64,000 nucleotides of DNA from Marinobacter lutaoensis (GCF_001981305.1 NZ_MSCW01000007.1:372001-436000); one strand, 5' to 3'; shown: positions 32,540-40,894, counted from the first letter of the stretch. Notes: generated by a model not told the origin, from the letters alone. A program made the numbers and translations.

Positions 32540-34720
32540 TCATTCATGGGAGTCCTCCTCCTGATAGACCCAGACGTCCGGGTGCTCGACGGGCAGCGCG
32601 GCACCGGTCTGGGGACACTTGTAATGGGTGGGTTTGACGGGGACCGGCGTGTGGACCACTTCACCGGTGTCGGTGTCGATCCGTTCGGGGCCGGGCAGTG
32701 TCATGCCCTCGACGCACAGGTAGCCGAACTTGGTGCGCGCCAGGGGCTCGCGGCCGTAGTCCTGGGGATTGCGAAAGAACTTGATGTACCCTTTGGTGGC
32801 CAGGACACCGACCCGCTCGCGGATAGTGCGCTCGGCGCCCAGACCGGCACGCCCCTCGAAGGCCTCGGCGAACTGGGTGGCGGTGTAGACCCGCCCGGCC
32901 TGCGCCTCGTCGAAGATGAGCTGCAGGATGACGTCGTGCTTGCGTCGCCGCTCGGCGTCCAGGCGCGCACCGTAGTCCCGGTTCACCAGCCGCTCGCCGT
33001 GCGGATCCAGCTCCACCCAGCGCCCCGCCGACTTGTCGACCCGCTTCGCCGCGAGCGCCGGGCCGTTGCGCAACTCGAACACCAGCACGCGATCGGTGCG
33101 CGATTCGTCCGGCCGGTACAGCAGGATGCCGGTGGTGTAATAACCGCGCAGACTGCCGGCGCCGGACAGGGCCAGGAAGGGGTCTTCCTCCACCTGCTTC
33201 TTGCCGATTTTCTTGGTGTGGTGGGCGAGGATGATGCCGGCATCCGGATTGACCGCATCGCGCAGCCGCTCCACCCGTTCCCGCAGGAAGAACAGCATGG
33301 CGTTGTTGTCGTTCTCGCTGACCCCATCCGGGCCGCCGTCGAACACGTTGCGGATCGGGTCGATCACCAGCACGTCGAGCCCGCCTTCGGCCGCGGCACG
33401 CTTGAGCGCCTGGGTGACCCGGGCGACGCCTTCGTCGTTCAACACCAGCCGCAGTTGCGGCGTGACCAGCAGATTGTCGGCGGCGCGTCGGCTCACCGAC
33501 TCGGGCAGGCCCATCGACTGAATGCGCTCGCGCAGGTAGTGGTATTGCACCTCGGCTTGCAGATAGAAGATCCGCAGTGGCCGGGAGGGGGTCAGATCCA
33601 GGAAGGGTTCCCCGGCCGCCATGTGGGTCAGCCAGGAGAGCAGGAAATCGCTCTTGCCCACTTTGGGTGCGCCGCCGAAGACGATCATCCCGCCCGGCGT
33701 CAACACGCGCGGGGCGATCAGGTCGTCCGGCATGGGGGACCGATCATCCAACAGGTGGCCCAGCGAAAAGACCGGCAGGCCGGCATCCGCCTTGACCAGC
33801 GTGCGCGGTGCTTCGCGGAGCAAGGCCCAGACATCCAGGCCCTCTTCGATGGCATCGAAGGCGTCCCATTTCTCGGGCTTGTCCGCAGGCACCTGCAACA
33901 CGGCCACGTCACTGGCGCCCGCCGCGGCGATGGCCCCGGCGGTGCGCTCGGCGTACTCACGACCGGCGGCATCGTTGTCCGGCCAGATCAGCACCTGCTT
34001 ACCCTGCAGGGGCGACCAATCGGTTTTGTCGATCGGCGCCTTGGCACCGTTCATGGCGGTGGTGGCTGCCAGCCCTTCCCGAATGAGCGCATCGGCGGCC
34101 TTTTCGCCTTCCACGAGTACCACCTGCCGGGCACCCTTGAGCTGGGGCAGGTTGTAGAGCGGTCGGGGATCGGGCGCCCGCATGGCGCGGGCGGCGACGT
34201 CCCAGGGCCGGTACTCCTTGCCGGTGGGTGTGTCGTAGCGGTAGACGCAGGCGATCAGCCGGCCCTCGGCATCGCGGTAGTCCCACTTGGCGGTCGCCGG
34301 CCCCAGCTCATCCATCGCCGGCGCCTTGCTCCGGGCGCGGGGCAGCGGCTGGGACGGCACCCCCAGCCAATCGGCCACTGCGGCCATCAGCTGCGGAAAG
34401 TCCCGTGTCGAGTCCAGTCCCTGCACGTGCGCCCAGGCCTGCAGGATGTCCCCGCCCTCGCCGGTGGCGAAGTCGATCCACATGCCGGCGCGCTCGCCCT
34501 CCAGCTCAACCACCAGGCTGCGCCCGGGATTGCCCTGCAGGTCACCGACGACGAACTGTTTGCCACGGATCTTGCCGGCCGGGAACAGGTACGCCAGGGC
34601 CGCCGGCAGCCGCGCCAGCAGTTGGGCCTTGAGGTCCCGTGCGTCGTGGCCGAGGTGGACGGGCGCGCCCTGATCGGGTGCGTCGTTGAAGTCCAGCCAT
34701 ACGATGTTATCCGCCATCAT
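32540..34720 (-). CDS. Phage primase-helicase (TOPRIM plus RecA-like AAA_25)
   Basis: 726 residues from the ATG at 34720 (the ATG at 34717 is also possible). The longer in-frame extension is a shadow of the nuclease gene. Seen: a primase-type N-terminus (GKQFVVGDLQGNPGRSL, FATGEGGDILQAW), a TOPRIM core (VVLVEGEKAADAL, VLIWPDNDAAGREY) and a RecA/DnaB-like ATPase with Walker A FGGAPKVGKSDFLLSW and Walker B LDVLVIDPIRN. The C-terminal winged-helix-like region ends in a CPQTG motif. It primes and unwinds phage DNA. The start overlaps the nuclease stop (ATGATG), so translation is coupled. Confidence 0.92.
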   Translation of the reverse strand: MMADNIVWLDFNDAPDQGAPVHLGHDARDLKAQLLARLPAALAYLFPAGKIRGKQFVVGDLQGNPGRSLVVELEGERAGMWIDFATGEGGDILQAWAHVQGLDSTRDFPQLMAAVADWLGVPSQPLPRARSKAPAMDELGPATAKWDYRDAEGRLIACVYRYDTPTGKEYRPWDVAARAMRAPDPRPLYNLPQLKGARQVVLVEGEKAADALIREGLAATTAMNGAKAPIDKTDWSPLQGKQVLIWPDNDAAGREYAERTAGAIAAAGASDVAVLQVPADKPEKWDAFDAIEEGLDVWALLREAPRTLVKADAGLPVFSLGHLLDDRSPMPDDLIAPRVLTPGGMIVFGGAPKVGKSDFLLSWLTHMAAGEPFLDLTPSRPLRIFYLQAEVQYHYLRERIQSMGLPESVSRRAADNLLVTPQLRLVLNDEGVARVTQALKRAAAEGGLDVLVIDPIRNVFDGGPDGVSENDNNAMLFFLRERVERLRDAVNPDAGIILAHHTKKIGKKQVEEDPFLALSGAGSLRGYYTTGILLYRPDESRTDRVLVFELRNGPALAAKRVDKSAGRWVELDPHGERLVNRDYGARLDAERRRKHDVILQLIFDEAQAGRVYTATQFAEAFEGRAGLGAERTIRERVGVLATKGYIKFFRNPQDYGREPLARTKFGYLCVEGMTLPGPERIDTDTGEVVHTPVPVKPTHYKCPQTGAALPVEHPDVWVYQEEDSHE

Positions 34721-35475
34721 GCCCGCCCTCCCCAGCAGCGATCCTGCCAGGGGCAGCGACGGCACTCCTGGTGACTGGGATCCCGGCTGATGCGTGGCAG
34801 CAGCTCGTGGGCATCGCAGGCCTGAAGCACCCGCACGCCACGATCCGAGGCCTGCTGGGCCAGCGCGCCGTCGAAGGGCACACACTCGAAGTGGATCTCC
34901 GCCGTGTCCTTGTTGATGGCGGTGAACAGTGCCGGATTGCGGCTGATCCCCGGGATCTGCGGCTCCAGGTAGGCCTGGTAGAGTGCGATTTGCGCGGCGT
35001 AGACGGGTTTGGCCAGGGTGACACCGCGCTTCACCACCTCCTTCCACGACCGGGCGTTGAGCGACTTGCACTCCCACAGGGCGGGATAGCTCAATCCCGC
35101 CGACTCCGGTCCGCCGGCGAGCACACCATCGACGTGTCCGCGCAGCCGACCACTGACGGCGGAGAAGCCGTATTGCTCGCCGCGGCTGGTCTCCGTGTAG
35201 AGCTCGAAGCCCGCCGCCCGCAACCAATCGATCGCCAACGTCTCGAAGACGTGGCCGGCGGCGAAGATACGCAAGGTGCGCCCCGCCAGGCTGCGGCCCT
35301 CGTCGACCGGCACCCGCAGGTACTCGTATTGCAGCGCCCGTTCGCAGGCGACGCCCAGACGCGATGCGCCAAGGTAGTCCCGGGGAGGCCGGGCCTGGGC
35401 CTCGGTCTGCAGGGCGACATCGATCCGCCCGGTGAGACTTTCCGACAAGGTGGGTCTGTGATTGAAGTCCAGCAT
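34717..35475 (-). CDS. Cas4/RecB-like PD-(D/E)XK nuclease with Fe-S cluster cysteines
   Basis: 252 residues from the ATG at 35475 (overlapping the upstream stop as TGATG). Seen: CERALQYEYLRV near residue 35, the nuclease core GHVDGVLAGG with Asp and LWECKSLN supplying Glu and Lys, and a C-terminal CRRCPWQDRC. With the N-terminal Cys this fits the four-Cys 4Fe-4S arrangement of Cas4/AddB. Phage Cas4-like nucleases process DNA ends for recombination. No CRISPR array or other cas gene is present, so it is not part of an adaptation complex here. Confidence 0.85.
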   Translation of the reverse strand: MLDFNHRPTLSESLTGRIDVALQTEAQARPPRDYLGASRLGVACERALQYEYLRVPVDEGRSLAGRTLRIFAAGHVFETLAIDWLRAAGFELYTETSRGEQYGFSAVSGRLRGHVDGVLAGGPESAGLSYPALWECKSLNARSWKEVVKRGVTLAKPVYAAQIALYQAYLEPQIPGISRNPALFTAINKDTAEIHFECVPFDGALAQQASDRGVRVLQACDAHELLPRISRDPSHQECRRCPWQDRCWGGRA

Positions 35476-35843
35476 CAGAACGGCACCTCGTCTTTGTAGA
35501 GCTCTTGCAGCGTCCGGTGATAGGCCTCGAGAATGGTGTCCACCAGCCCCAGGATCTCGGCCTTGCTGTACTGCCCCAGTCCTTTGTCCATGCCGACCTG
35601 CATCACGTAGTCGCCCAGCGGCCCGAGCACGGACTCGGCGGCCTTCTGTTCCAGATCGGTCCGGTTCATCGCCACCCCCTTGCGCTGCAGCTGGTAGTAG
35701 AGGTCCTGACAATCGCGGGAGCAGAAGCGGCGGAAACTGGCCCGACGCCGTTCGGGAGGCTGCTCGCGATTCGGGTCGAGCCAGCAGAAGCCGCGGGGCG
35801 GGCGGTGGCAGACGGCGCAACGGTAATACAGATGATCTCGCAC
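35475..35843 (-). CDS. Zinc-finger-containing phage hypothetical protein
   Basis: 122 residues from a GTG at 35843. Seen: an N-terminal Cys-rich segment (YRCAVCHRPPRGFCW and FRRFCSRDCQDLYYQL) that should bind zinc, and then a helical C-terminal region (NRTDLEQKAAESVLGPLGDY, AEILGLVDTILEAYHRTLQE). An internal ATG could give the C-terminal part alone. I recall similar proteins as DUF6511 of phage early regions. The start codon lies within element copy 3, whose GGA loop sits just before the GTG. Confidence 0.65.
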   Translation of the reverse strand: MRDHLYYRCAVCHRPPRGFCWLDPNREQPPERRRASFRRFCSRDCQDLYYQLQRKGVAMNRTDLEQKAAESVLGPLGDYVMQVGMDKGLGQYSKAEILGLVDTILEAYHRTLQELYKDEVPF

Positions 35844-35911
35844 ATCCCTGTGCTCGCCCCCTTTGGGGTCGCCTGCGGCGCTCCAAATCGCCTGTCCTGT
35901 CGATTTGTCAT
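35841..35911 (-). repeat. Structured junction element (family 1), copy 3
   Basis: Begins MTNRQDRRFGAP, matching the mini-ORFs at 15.1 and 16.1 kb. First hairpin AAATCG/CGATTT with loop ACAGGACAGG differs from the other copies at paired positions. The last hairpin GCAC/GTGC with loop AGGGAT ends at the GTG start of the next gene. The mini-ORF frame continues past the element here rather than stopping at the junction. Confidence 0.75.
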
Positions 35912-37581
35912 GCCGCCTCCTTCCGCTCTGCCACGGCGAAGATCCGCGACTGGATCTCGCGCTTGTTGAACTGGAAGGCCAGCAGACAGGACGCCTGATA
36001 GCGGGTGAGCCCGAAATCCTGGCGGTAGGCGGGCGGCAGATAGCGCAACTGAGCCGCCGAGGCCGGCTGGTTGAGCCAGGTGCGGGACTTGCGCGCGGTG
36101 TCCTCCGACTCGTGCTCGTTGAGCCAGTCGTCGGCCGCCGCCAGGCAGACGGTGCGCTCACCCGCCGCCAGCAAGCGGGTGGTCAGCCCCTTGCCGCCGC
36201 CGACGCCGTACCACTGCCCGCTCAGGAAGAACACGCCCGCCCAGGCCTCGAAGCCGGTCGCCATCAGCGCCGCGTCGTCGCCGAACAGATCGCACCAACG
36301 GAAGGAGGAGCGCTTGAGCAGATCGATCTCGGACATCACGAAGTCGGTCAGATCGACCCTGCCCTCCGACTCCGAGCGCTCCCAGACGTGGCCGCACAGT
36401 GAGCACTCCCGGCAGGCGACCGGAACCAGAGCACCGCACTCCGGACACTCCTTCCGCGGGGCCTCACCGGAACCCTCGTGTCCGTCCAGGTTGACGTCCT
36501 GCTCCAGCGAGCCGTGCAGCAGGGTGCTGGTGCCGAAATCGAGCACGATGCAGTCGGACTTGTTCACGCCCGGGTATTCGTTGGGGTCGACCGTGCGCAG
36601 ACCGCGGCCGATCATCTGGATCAGGGTGGACTTGAAGGAACTGGGGCGCAGCAGCACCACACAGCTGGTGGGTGGGTGGTCCCATCCCTCGGTCAGCACC
36701 GCCACGTTGACGACGACCTGGGATTCGCCCGTTTCGAACCGTGCCAATGCCGCCTGTCTCGCTTCCGGCGTCAGGTCGCCGTGGATCAGCTCGGCGCCGA
36801 TGCCGGCTGCGGTGAACGCCTCGGCCACGCTGCGCGCATGGCTGACCGTGGAGCAGAACACTACCGTCGGGCGACCGCTGGCCTTCTCCCGCCAGTGGCG
36901 GATCACCGCCTCGGTGATCGGCGCCTTGTTCATGATGGCTTCCACGGCCGTCATGTCGAAGTCGTCGGCGGTGCGCTTGACCTGGGACAGCTCGTTCTGC
37001 GTGCCCACGTCGACCACGAAGGTGCGCGGCGGCACCAGGTGTCCCGACTGGATCAGCTCGGCCAGGGTGATCTGGTCGGCGACGTTGCTGAACACCGGGC
37101 GCAGCCCCTTGCGATCACCCCGGTTAGGCGTGGCCGTCACCCCGAAGATGGCCACCTCCGGATTGCGTTCGCGCACACGATCGATGATGCGCCGGTAGAT
37201 GGGTGCCGCGGCGTGGTGCGCCTCGTCCACCACCAGCAGATCCAGCGCGGGCATGTCCCGCAGGTTAGCCTCCCGGCCCAGGGTCTGCACCATGGCGAAG
37301 GTGGTCTGACCCGCCCAGGATTTCTCCCGGGCGTCGAACACCGAGGTGGTGAGGGCCGGATTGACCCGCCGGAACTTGGCTTCGTTCTGGCGGGTGAGTT
37401 CGTCGCGGTGGGCCAGGACGCAGGCCTTGGCCTGGGTGTCGCCCAACCACTGCCCGGCCACGCCGGACAGCATGATGGTCTTGCCGGCGCCGGTCGGCGC
37501 CACCCCCAGGGTGTTGCCGTGCTGGCGGAGCGCAGCCAGGCTGCGTTCCACGAACACTTTCTGACGAGGTCGTAACAACAT
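35908..37581 (-). CDS. Phage DEAD/DEAH-type helicase (UvrB/type III res-like)
   Basis: 557 residues. Seen: LRPRQKVFVERSLAALRQHG, Walker A GVAPTGAGKTIML, DEAH box LLVVDEAHHAAA, TATPNRGD, and second-lobe motifs VLTEGWDHPPTSCVVLLRPS and IQMIGRGLRTVDPNEYPG. Near residue 390 lies a zinc-ribbon (CPECGALVPVACRECSLCGH). This is the helicase common in phage early regions near nuclease and primase. It probably opens replication or recombination intermediates. Its stop overlaps the start of element copy 3. Confidence 0.9.
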   Translation of the reverse strand: MLLRPRQKVFVERSLAALRQHGNTLGVAPTGAGKTIMLSGVAGQWLGDTQAKACVLAHRDELTRQNEAKFRRVNPALTTSVFDAREKSWAGQTTFAMVQTLGREANLRDMPALDLLVVDEAHHAAAPIYRRIIDRVRERNPEVAIFGVTATPNRGDRKGLRPVFSNVADQITLAELIQSGHLVPPRTFVVDVGTQNELSQVKRTADDFDMTAVEAIMNKAPITEAVIRHWREKASGRPTVVFCSTVSHARSVAEAFTAAGIGAELIHGDLTPEARQAALARFETGESQVVVNVAVLTEGWDHPPTSCVVLLRPSSFKSTLIQMIGRGLRTVDPNEYPGVNKSDCIVLDFGTSTLLHGSLEQDVNLDGHEGSGEAPRKECPECGALVPVACRECSLCGHVWERSESEGRVDLTDFVMSEIDLLKRSSFRWCDLFGDDAALMATGFEAWAGVFFLSGQWYGVGGGKGLTTRLLAAGERTVCLAAADDWLNEHESEDTARKSRTWLNQPASAAQLRYLPPAYRQDFGLTRYQASCLLAFQFNKREIQSRIFAVAERKEAA

Positions 37582-37593
37582 GGCGCGCCCTCC

Positions 37594-38175
37594 TCACTGT
37601 GCCCAGCTGGGACGGCCGGTGGGGGTGGCCGGCCTGGCCGGTGCCGGGGCGGCGCCCTGACTGACCGGCGCCTGGCCCATCACCGCGGCGTAGTCCTTGT
37701 GGTCCGGCGTGATCGCGGTCTTGACGACGTTCTTGTCCTCGCCGTACTGGTCCTTCTCCAGCTCCACCTTGGCCACGAACTCGATGCCGTCCAGGTCGGC
37801 GAAGCCCTGGATGCGGCGGGCCTGTTGCGCCTGGGGCGAGTTGTCCTGAGGGTGCAGGCCGCGCGCGGAATTGAGGATGCCCTTGATGAAGGCCCGGCCC
37901 ATGTTGGCCCACTCCGGCCCTTTCGGGCTGTGCAGGCCGATCAGGCTCCACATCTTGCGGCGGGCGTAGGGGCCTTCCAGCACCACGAATTCGCAGTTGA
38001 GGTACACCGAGCCGGTGGTCGCGTTCTGGGTCGCATAGCCGCCGGTCCAGCCCTGCGAGGGATCATCGTAACCGCCGGGGCGGATGGTCATGCGCACCTT
38101 GACCCGCGTGCCCTTGGGGATCAGGTCGAAGCTGTTCTGGTCGTCGGCCGAGTTGAAATCATTCCAGGTCGTCAT
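37594..38175 (-). CDS. DUF669-like phage ssDNA-binding protein
   Basis: 193 residues. Seen: WNDFNSADDQNSFDLIPKGT, VRMTIRPGGYDDP, a beta-rich core with LNCEFVVLEGPYARRKMWSL and a Pro/Ala-rich flexible C-terminus (APAPARPATPTGRP) typical of single-strand binding proteins. DUF669 proteins accompany phage recombination ATPases such as the gene directly upstream. Its ATG overlaps the upstream TGA (CTGATGAC). Role inferred from family and position. Confidence 0.78.
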   Translation of the reverse strand: MTTWNDFNSADDQNSFDLIPKGTRVKVRMTIRPGGYDDPSQGWTGGYATQNATTGSVYLNCEFVVLEGPYARRKMWSLIGLHSPKGPEWANMGRAFIKGILNSARGLHPQDNSPQAQQARRIQGFADLDGIEFVAKVELEKDQYGEDKNVVKTAITPDHKDYAAVMGQAPVSQGAAPAPARPATPTGRPSWAQ

Positions 38176-39107
38176 CAGTGGTCTCCTTTATGTTCAGGAC
38201 GAACGGTATGTCGCGGGTGCAGGGATGCACCGGAGCGACCTTCGGTAGCGGTGAGTTCGGTTTCCTGGGCAGCGGGACAGGTGAAATCGAGGCGCTCGGT
38301 GACGGGTCTCACCGGGCCGCGGATCTTCTGCATGAGGCGCCCAAGGTGGGGCGCCTCCAGCATGTCCAGGCGCCCACTGCGGTCCTTGGCCGGGTAGCCA
38401 TAGGGGTTGAGGGTGTGGTTAACGAAGGCGCGGTAAGGCGTGCCCTCATCGCTCTTGATCTCGGCCAGCGTGATGACCTGATCCACGATGCCGGGCAGCT
38501 CCAGCGCGGTTTTGGAGCCGTCGATCTGCGGCGTGAACACCTTGCGGTTGAAGTCGTCGACCCGTTCGTCGAGGATGCCGACGAACCAGATGCTCTTGTC
38601 GCGGGTGTGCTGCAGGTGGGTCAGCCAGGCGATCATCTCCTGGCCGTGCAGCCCGTAGGCACCGCGGCTGTCGGGCTTGCCGGTGCGCTCGCTGAACGCC
38701 TGCGGCTGGCCCTTGCACCACTGCAGACAGAGCCGTCCGGCGACCGTGATCGAATCGACGAAGACGGTGGCATACTTGTCGAGCGCGGTCGGGTCGCCGA
38801 ACTTGGCACAGACCGCCTCATAGTGGGCCTGGCTGTAGGGCTGCTCGTCCCGCAGCGCTGGATTGGGACCGCCGATGAAGACAGCGAAGTCGCGGCACTC
38901 TTGCCAGGTGCGGGGGCGGATGGTGTCACCCGCCCAGCCCTCCACCGCGAGGTCTCCCGCCTCCAGGTCGAAGAACAGGGTGCTCTGCGCGTCCAGGGTC
39001 CACAGCAGACTGGTCTTGCCGATGCCCGAGGCGCCGAGGATGCAGCCCTTGATACCGCGCCGCTCCGCCAGGCGCTGGTCGGCAGTGATGATGGGGAAGC
39101 TCATCAT
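38175..39107 (-). CDS. RecA-like phage ATPase (Sak4/AAA_24-type)
   Basis: 310 residues. Seen: GIKGCILGASGIGKTSLLWT (Walker A), LFFDLEAGDLAVEGW, a FVDSITVAGRLCLQWCKG Walker B region and LGIVDQ-type switch sequence. These fit Sak4-like recombinases that pair with an SSB to anneal DNA. The last 20 residues (HPRHTVRPEHK) come from dispersed repeat family 2, so the coding end has been supplied by the repeat. Two ATGs in a row start the gene, overlapping the upstream stop. Confidence 0.83.
   Translation of the reverse strand: MMSFPIITADQRLAERRGIKGCILGASGIGKTSLLWTLDAQSTLFFDLEAGDLAVEGWAGDTIRPRTWQECRDFAVFIGGPNPALRDEQPYSQAHYEAVCAKFGDPTALDKYATVFVDSITVAGRLCLQWCKGQPQAFSERTGKPDSRGAYGLHGQEMIAWLTHLQHTRDKSIWFVGILDERVDDFNRKVFTPQIDGSKTALELPGIVDQVITLAEIKSDEGTPYRAFVNHTLNPYGYPAKDRSGRLDMLEAPHLGRLMQKIRGPVRPVTERLDFTCPAAQETELTATEGRSGASLHPRHTVRPEHKGDH
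38189..38242. repeat. Dispersed repeat family 2, copy B
   Basis: 45 of 54 bases match 6756-6809. The hairpin here is GGTGCA/TGCACC, against GCGCA/TGCGC in copy A, one pair changed on both sides. In this copy the repeat forms the 3' end of the ATPase reading frame and lies just before the DUF669 start. Confidence 0.7.
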
Positions 39108-39397
39108 TTCACCTCCCCGGACTGGCGGATGACCTCGATGGCCAGATCCGCGCCCTTGCCGCCGTGGCTGCGCGCCATATCGTGCACCCGGCGCAGCGCC
39201 TCGATCTGGGCGACGATGCGACTCAGCTCGCAGTTCAGTCCCTGCTGGGCGAAGGCGATGTCATCGATGGTCGCCTCCGTCAGCGGCTTGACCTCGGCCT
39301 CAGTGCCCTCGCCCAGGGCCGGGATGGTGATCTGCTCGGGCAGTTGCTTGAGGTAGAACGCGCTCTTGCGCAGTTTTTCCAGATAACAGTTAGCCAT
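39104..39397 (-). CDS. Hypothetical phage early protein
   Basis: 97 residues from the ATG at 39397 with GAGGAG at good spacing. Seen: CYLEKLRKSAFYLKQLPEQI, then a helical central part (IDDIAFAQQGLNCELSRIVA). No family recognised. It overlaps both neighbours by a few bases, so it is part of the coupled early operon and may act with the ATPase downstream. Confidence 0.6.
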   Translation of the reverse strand: MANCYLEKLRKSAFYLKQLPEQITIPALGEGTEAEVKPLTEATIDDIAFAQQGLNCELSRIVAQIEALRRVHDMARSHGGKGADLAIEVIRQSGEVK

Positions 39398-39399
39398 GG

Positions 39400-39870
39400 T
39401 CACTTCTCCTCAGCGGTCGAAAGACGGAAGATGGGTTTGCCGGTTTTCAGGGTGCGGGCCGGCTCGAACGCCTTGCGCAGGCTCTCGGGCCAGGCGGTGT
39501 ACTTGCGCTCGGCGACCCGGTAGGTGATCTCCAGGAACTCGCCCGGGTCGTCGCCGCTGGCGGCAATGCGCTGGGCGATCTCGGCGAGCTTGCGCTGGTC
39601 CCAGACCGGCTTTTTGGGCAGGTCGGCGGTGACCCGGACGCCGTCGTCGTCGAAGTGGACGGTGCCGGTCTCCTTGCTGAGCTGCTGACGCAGGGCCTGG
39701 ACGCGCTGGTCGTATTTCAGGGCGATGGCCCCCTCGACCCACTCCTTCAGGCGTTTGGCCTTGCGGAGTTCGGCGTCGGCCTCCTGCTGCAGCCGCAGCA
39801 GATCCTCCGGGTGGACACCCGCCAGCTCACCGATGGACAGGGTCTGGGCGTCGTGCAGGGAAAGGCTCAT
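39400..39870 (-). CDS. Hypothetical phage early protein, helical
   Basis: 156 residues from the ATG at 39870. Seen: HDAQTLSIGELAGVHPEDLL, a long basic helix (LRKAKRLKEWVEGAIALKYD) and a C-terminal part with KPVWDQRKLAEIAQRIAASG and EFLEITYRVAERKYTAW. The C-terminal segment is common in phage proteins placed near Sak4-like ATPases. Function unknown. Overlaps the AlpA-like gene by four bases. Confidence 0.6.
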   Translation of the reverse strand: MSLSLHDAQTLSIGELAGVHPEDLLRLQQEADAELRKAKRLKEWVEGAIALKYDQRVQALRQQLSKETGTVHFDDDGVRVTADLPKKPVWDQRKLAEIAQRIAASGDDPGEFLEITYRVAERKYTAWPESLRKAFEPARTLKTGKPIFRLSTAEEK

Positions 39871-40076
39871 GCCGCACCTCCCGCCGCACGCTCCGAGGTG
39901 CTCTTGCGCAGACACTCGGCCTCGTAGGCCTCGATATCCTCGGCGCGGTACAGCACCCGGCCCTGGATCTTGAGGAAGACCGGACCGATGCCCTCGGACC
40001 GCCAGCGCTCCAGCGTGGCTTCGCTGACGCCCCAACGGTCGGCCAGTTGACGTTGATTCAAATGTTTTACGCTCAC
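39867..40076 (-). CDS. AlpA/MerR-like excisionase or regulator, copy 1
   Basis: 69 residues. Seen: LNQRQLADRWGVSEATLERW, a helix-turn-helix, then RSEGIGPVFLKIQGRVLYRA and DIEAYE, the wing and end of AlpA-type regulators and excisionases. It is the first gene of the minus-strand early operon, so it probably controls that operon or excision. A close paralogue is at 48053-48262. Confidence 0.82.
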   Translation of the reverse strand: MSVKHLNQRQLADRWGVSEATLERWRSEGIGPVFLKIQGRVLYRAEDIEAYEAECLRKSTSERAAGGAA

Positions 40077-40129
40077 GATTCGCTCCTTAGGGTTGTTGCG
40101 GAAACGTGAGCCAATGATGCGGGGCGGCA

Positions 40130-40172
40130 GGTGGGAGAATCGGGGGTGGGAAAGGTGGGAAAATCGGTGGGA
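40130..40172. repeat. Four direct copies of GGTGGGA upstream of the early operon
   Basis: GGTGGGA occurs at 40130, 40145, 40154 and 40166 (read TCCCACC on the minus strand), two of them extended to GGTGGGAnAATCGG. They lie 54-96 bp upstream of the AlpA-like start and about 120 bp from the AbiEi-like start. Likely an operator array for one of the adjacent regulators. Confidence 0.55.
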
Positions 40173-40240
40173 TTTTCAATAAATCCAGATACTTACGAGC
40201 ACCGCAGCGTTACATTGAGCTTCTGCAAAGCCTTGCTTTA

Positions 40241-40269
40241 TGTCCGAAATTATGCTAGTTTTTCGGACA
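40241..40269. promoter_or_regulatory. Inverted repeat operator before the AbiE pair
   Basis: Perfect 9-bp arms TGTCCGAAA and TTTCGGACA separated by 11 bases, ending 20 bp before the start codon. AbiEi-type antitoxins autoregulate by binding inverted repeats at this position. A GGAGG follows at 40277. Confidence 0.65.
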
Positions 40270-40288
40270 CTGACAGGAGGCTAGAGCA

Positions 40289-40894
40289 ATGTCTGTGGCT
40301 GAACGCATCAAACAGCGGGTACTGAGAATGCAGCGGGGTGAGCCGTTCACCAACACCCGCTTCCTCAAGCTCGGCTCACGCTCCGCCGTCGACAAGGCGC
40401 TCTCTCGCCTGGTCGAGAAAGGCGTCATCCAGCGCGTCGCGCGCGGGGTATTCGTGCGCCCGAAGAAAAGCCGCTTCATCGGTAACGTGATGCCGGAGGT
40501 GTCGCGTGTCATCGAGGTGATCGCCAAAGATCATGGCGAGACCGTGCAGGTCCACGGCGCGGAAGCGGCACGCCGCTTCAAACTCAGCACCCAGATGCCC
40601 ACCACCCCGGTGTACTACACCAGTGGCCCGAGCCGGGAGATCCGCGTGGGCAACCTCAAGGTCAAGCTGATGCACACGACCAGTCACCGGAGGCTACAGC
40701 ATGCCGGCAAGAAACCGGGGCTGGCCCTCTCGGCCCTCTGGTATCTGGGCAAGGACAACATCGATGCCGAGGCGGTCCGGCGCATCCGGGAAGGCTTGAG
40801 CACGGAGGAGTTCGAGACGCTACGCACCTCCAAGATGCCCGCCTGGATGGCCAGCGCAATCGAAAACTACACCCAAGGAGCGGCCCATGGCTGA
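40289..40894 (+). CDS. AbiEi-like (DUF6088) antitoxin/transcriptional regulator
   Basis: 201 residues. Seen: RVLRMQRGEPFTNTRFLKLG, then SAVDKALSRLVEKGVIQRVA and GVFVRPK, a winged helix at the N-terminus, and a C-terminal domain (VHGAEAARRFKLSTQMPTT, YYTSGPSREIRVGNLKVKL) typical of DUF6088/AbiEi. It overlaps the toxin gene by eight bases. It should both repress the operon through the inverted repeat at 40241 and counter the toxin. Confidence 0.82.
   Translation: MSVAERIKQRVLRMQRGEPFTNTRFLKLGSRSAVDKALSRLVEKGVIQRVARGVFVRPKKSRFIGNVMPEVSRVIEVIAKDHGETVQVHGAEAARRFKLSTQMPTTPVYYTSGPSREIRVGNLKVKLMHTTSHRRLQHAGKKPGLALSALWYLGKDNIDAEAVRRIREGLSTEEFETLRTSKMPAWMASAIENYTQGAAHG

Larger units (their letters stand above)
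5524..40076. mobile_element. Prophage core: lambda-like head, P2-like contractile tail, early replication region
   Basis: Contiguous phage structural, lysis and replication genes, nearly all on the minus strand, with plus-strand cargo at 16.5-17.3 kb and 26.8-29.8 kb. The gene order is that of a functional virion operon and every structural frame is intact. The ends are not defined by a visible att repeat. The serine recombinase at 46.3 kb suggests the element really extends to about 48.4 kb on the right, and the left end may be within or beyond the IetAS/helicase region. Confidence 0.85.

Noticed and set aside
34717..35227. N-terminal extension of the primase-helicase
   Set aside because: In-frame only because the nuclease gene lies there; the ATG at 34720 has a good ribosome binding site and overlaps the nuclease stop.
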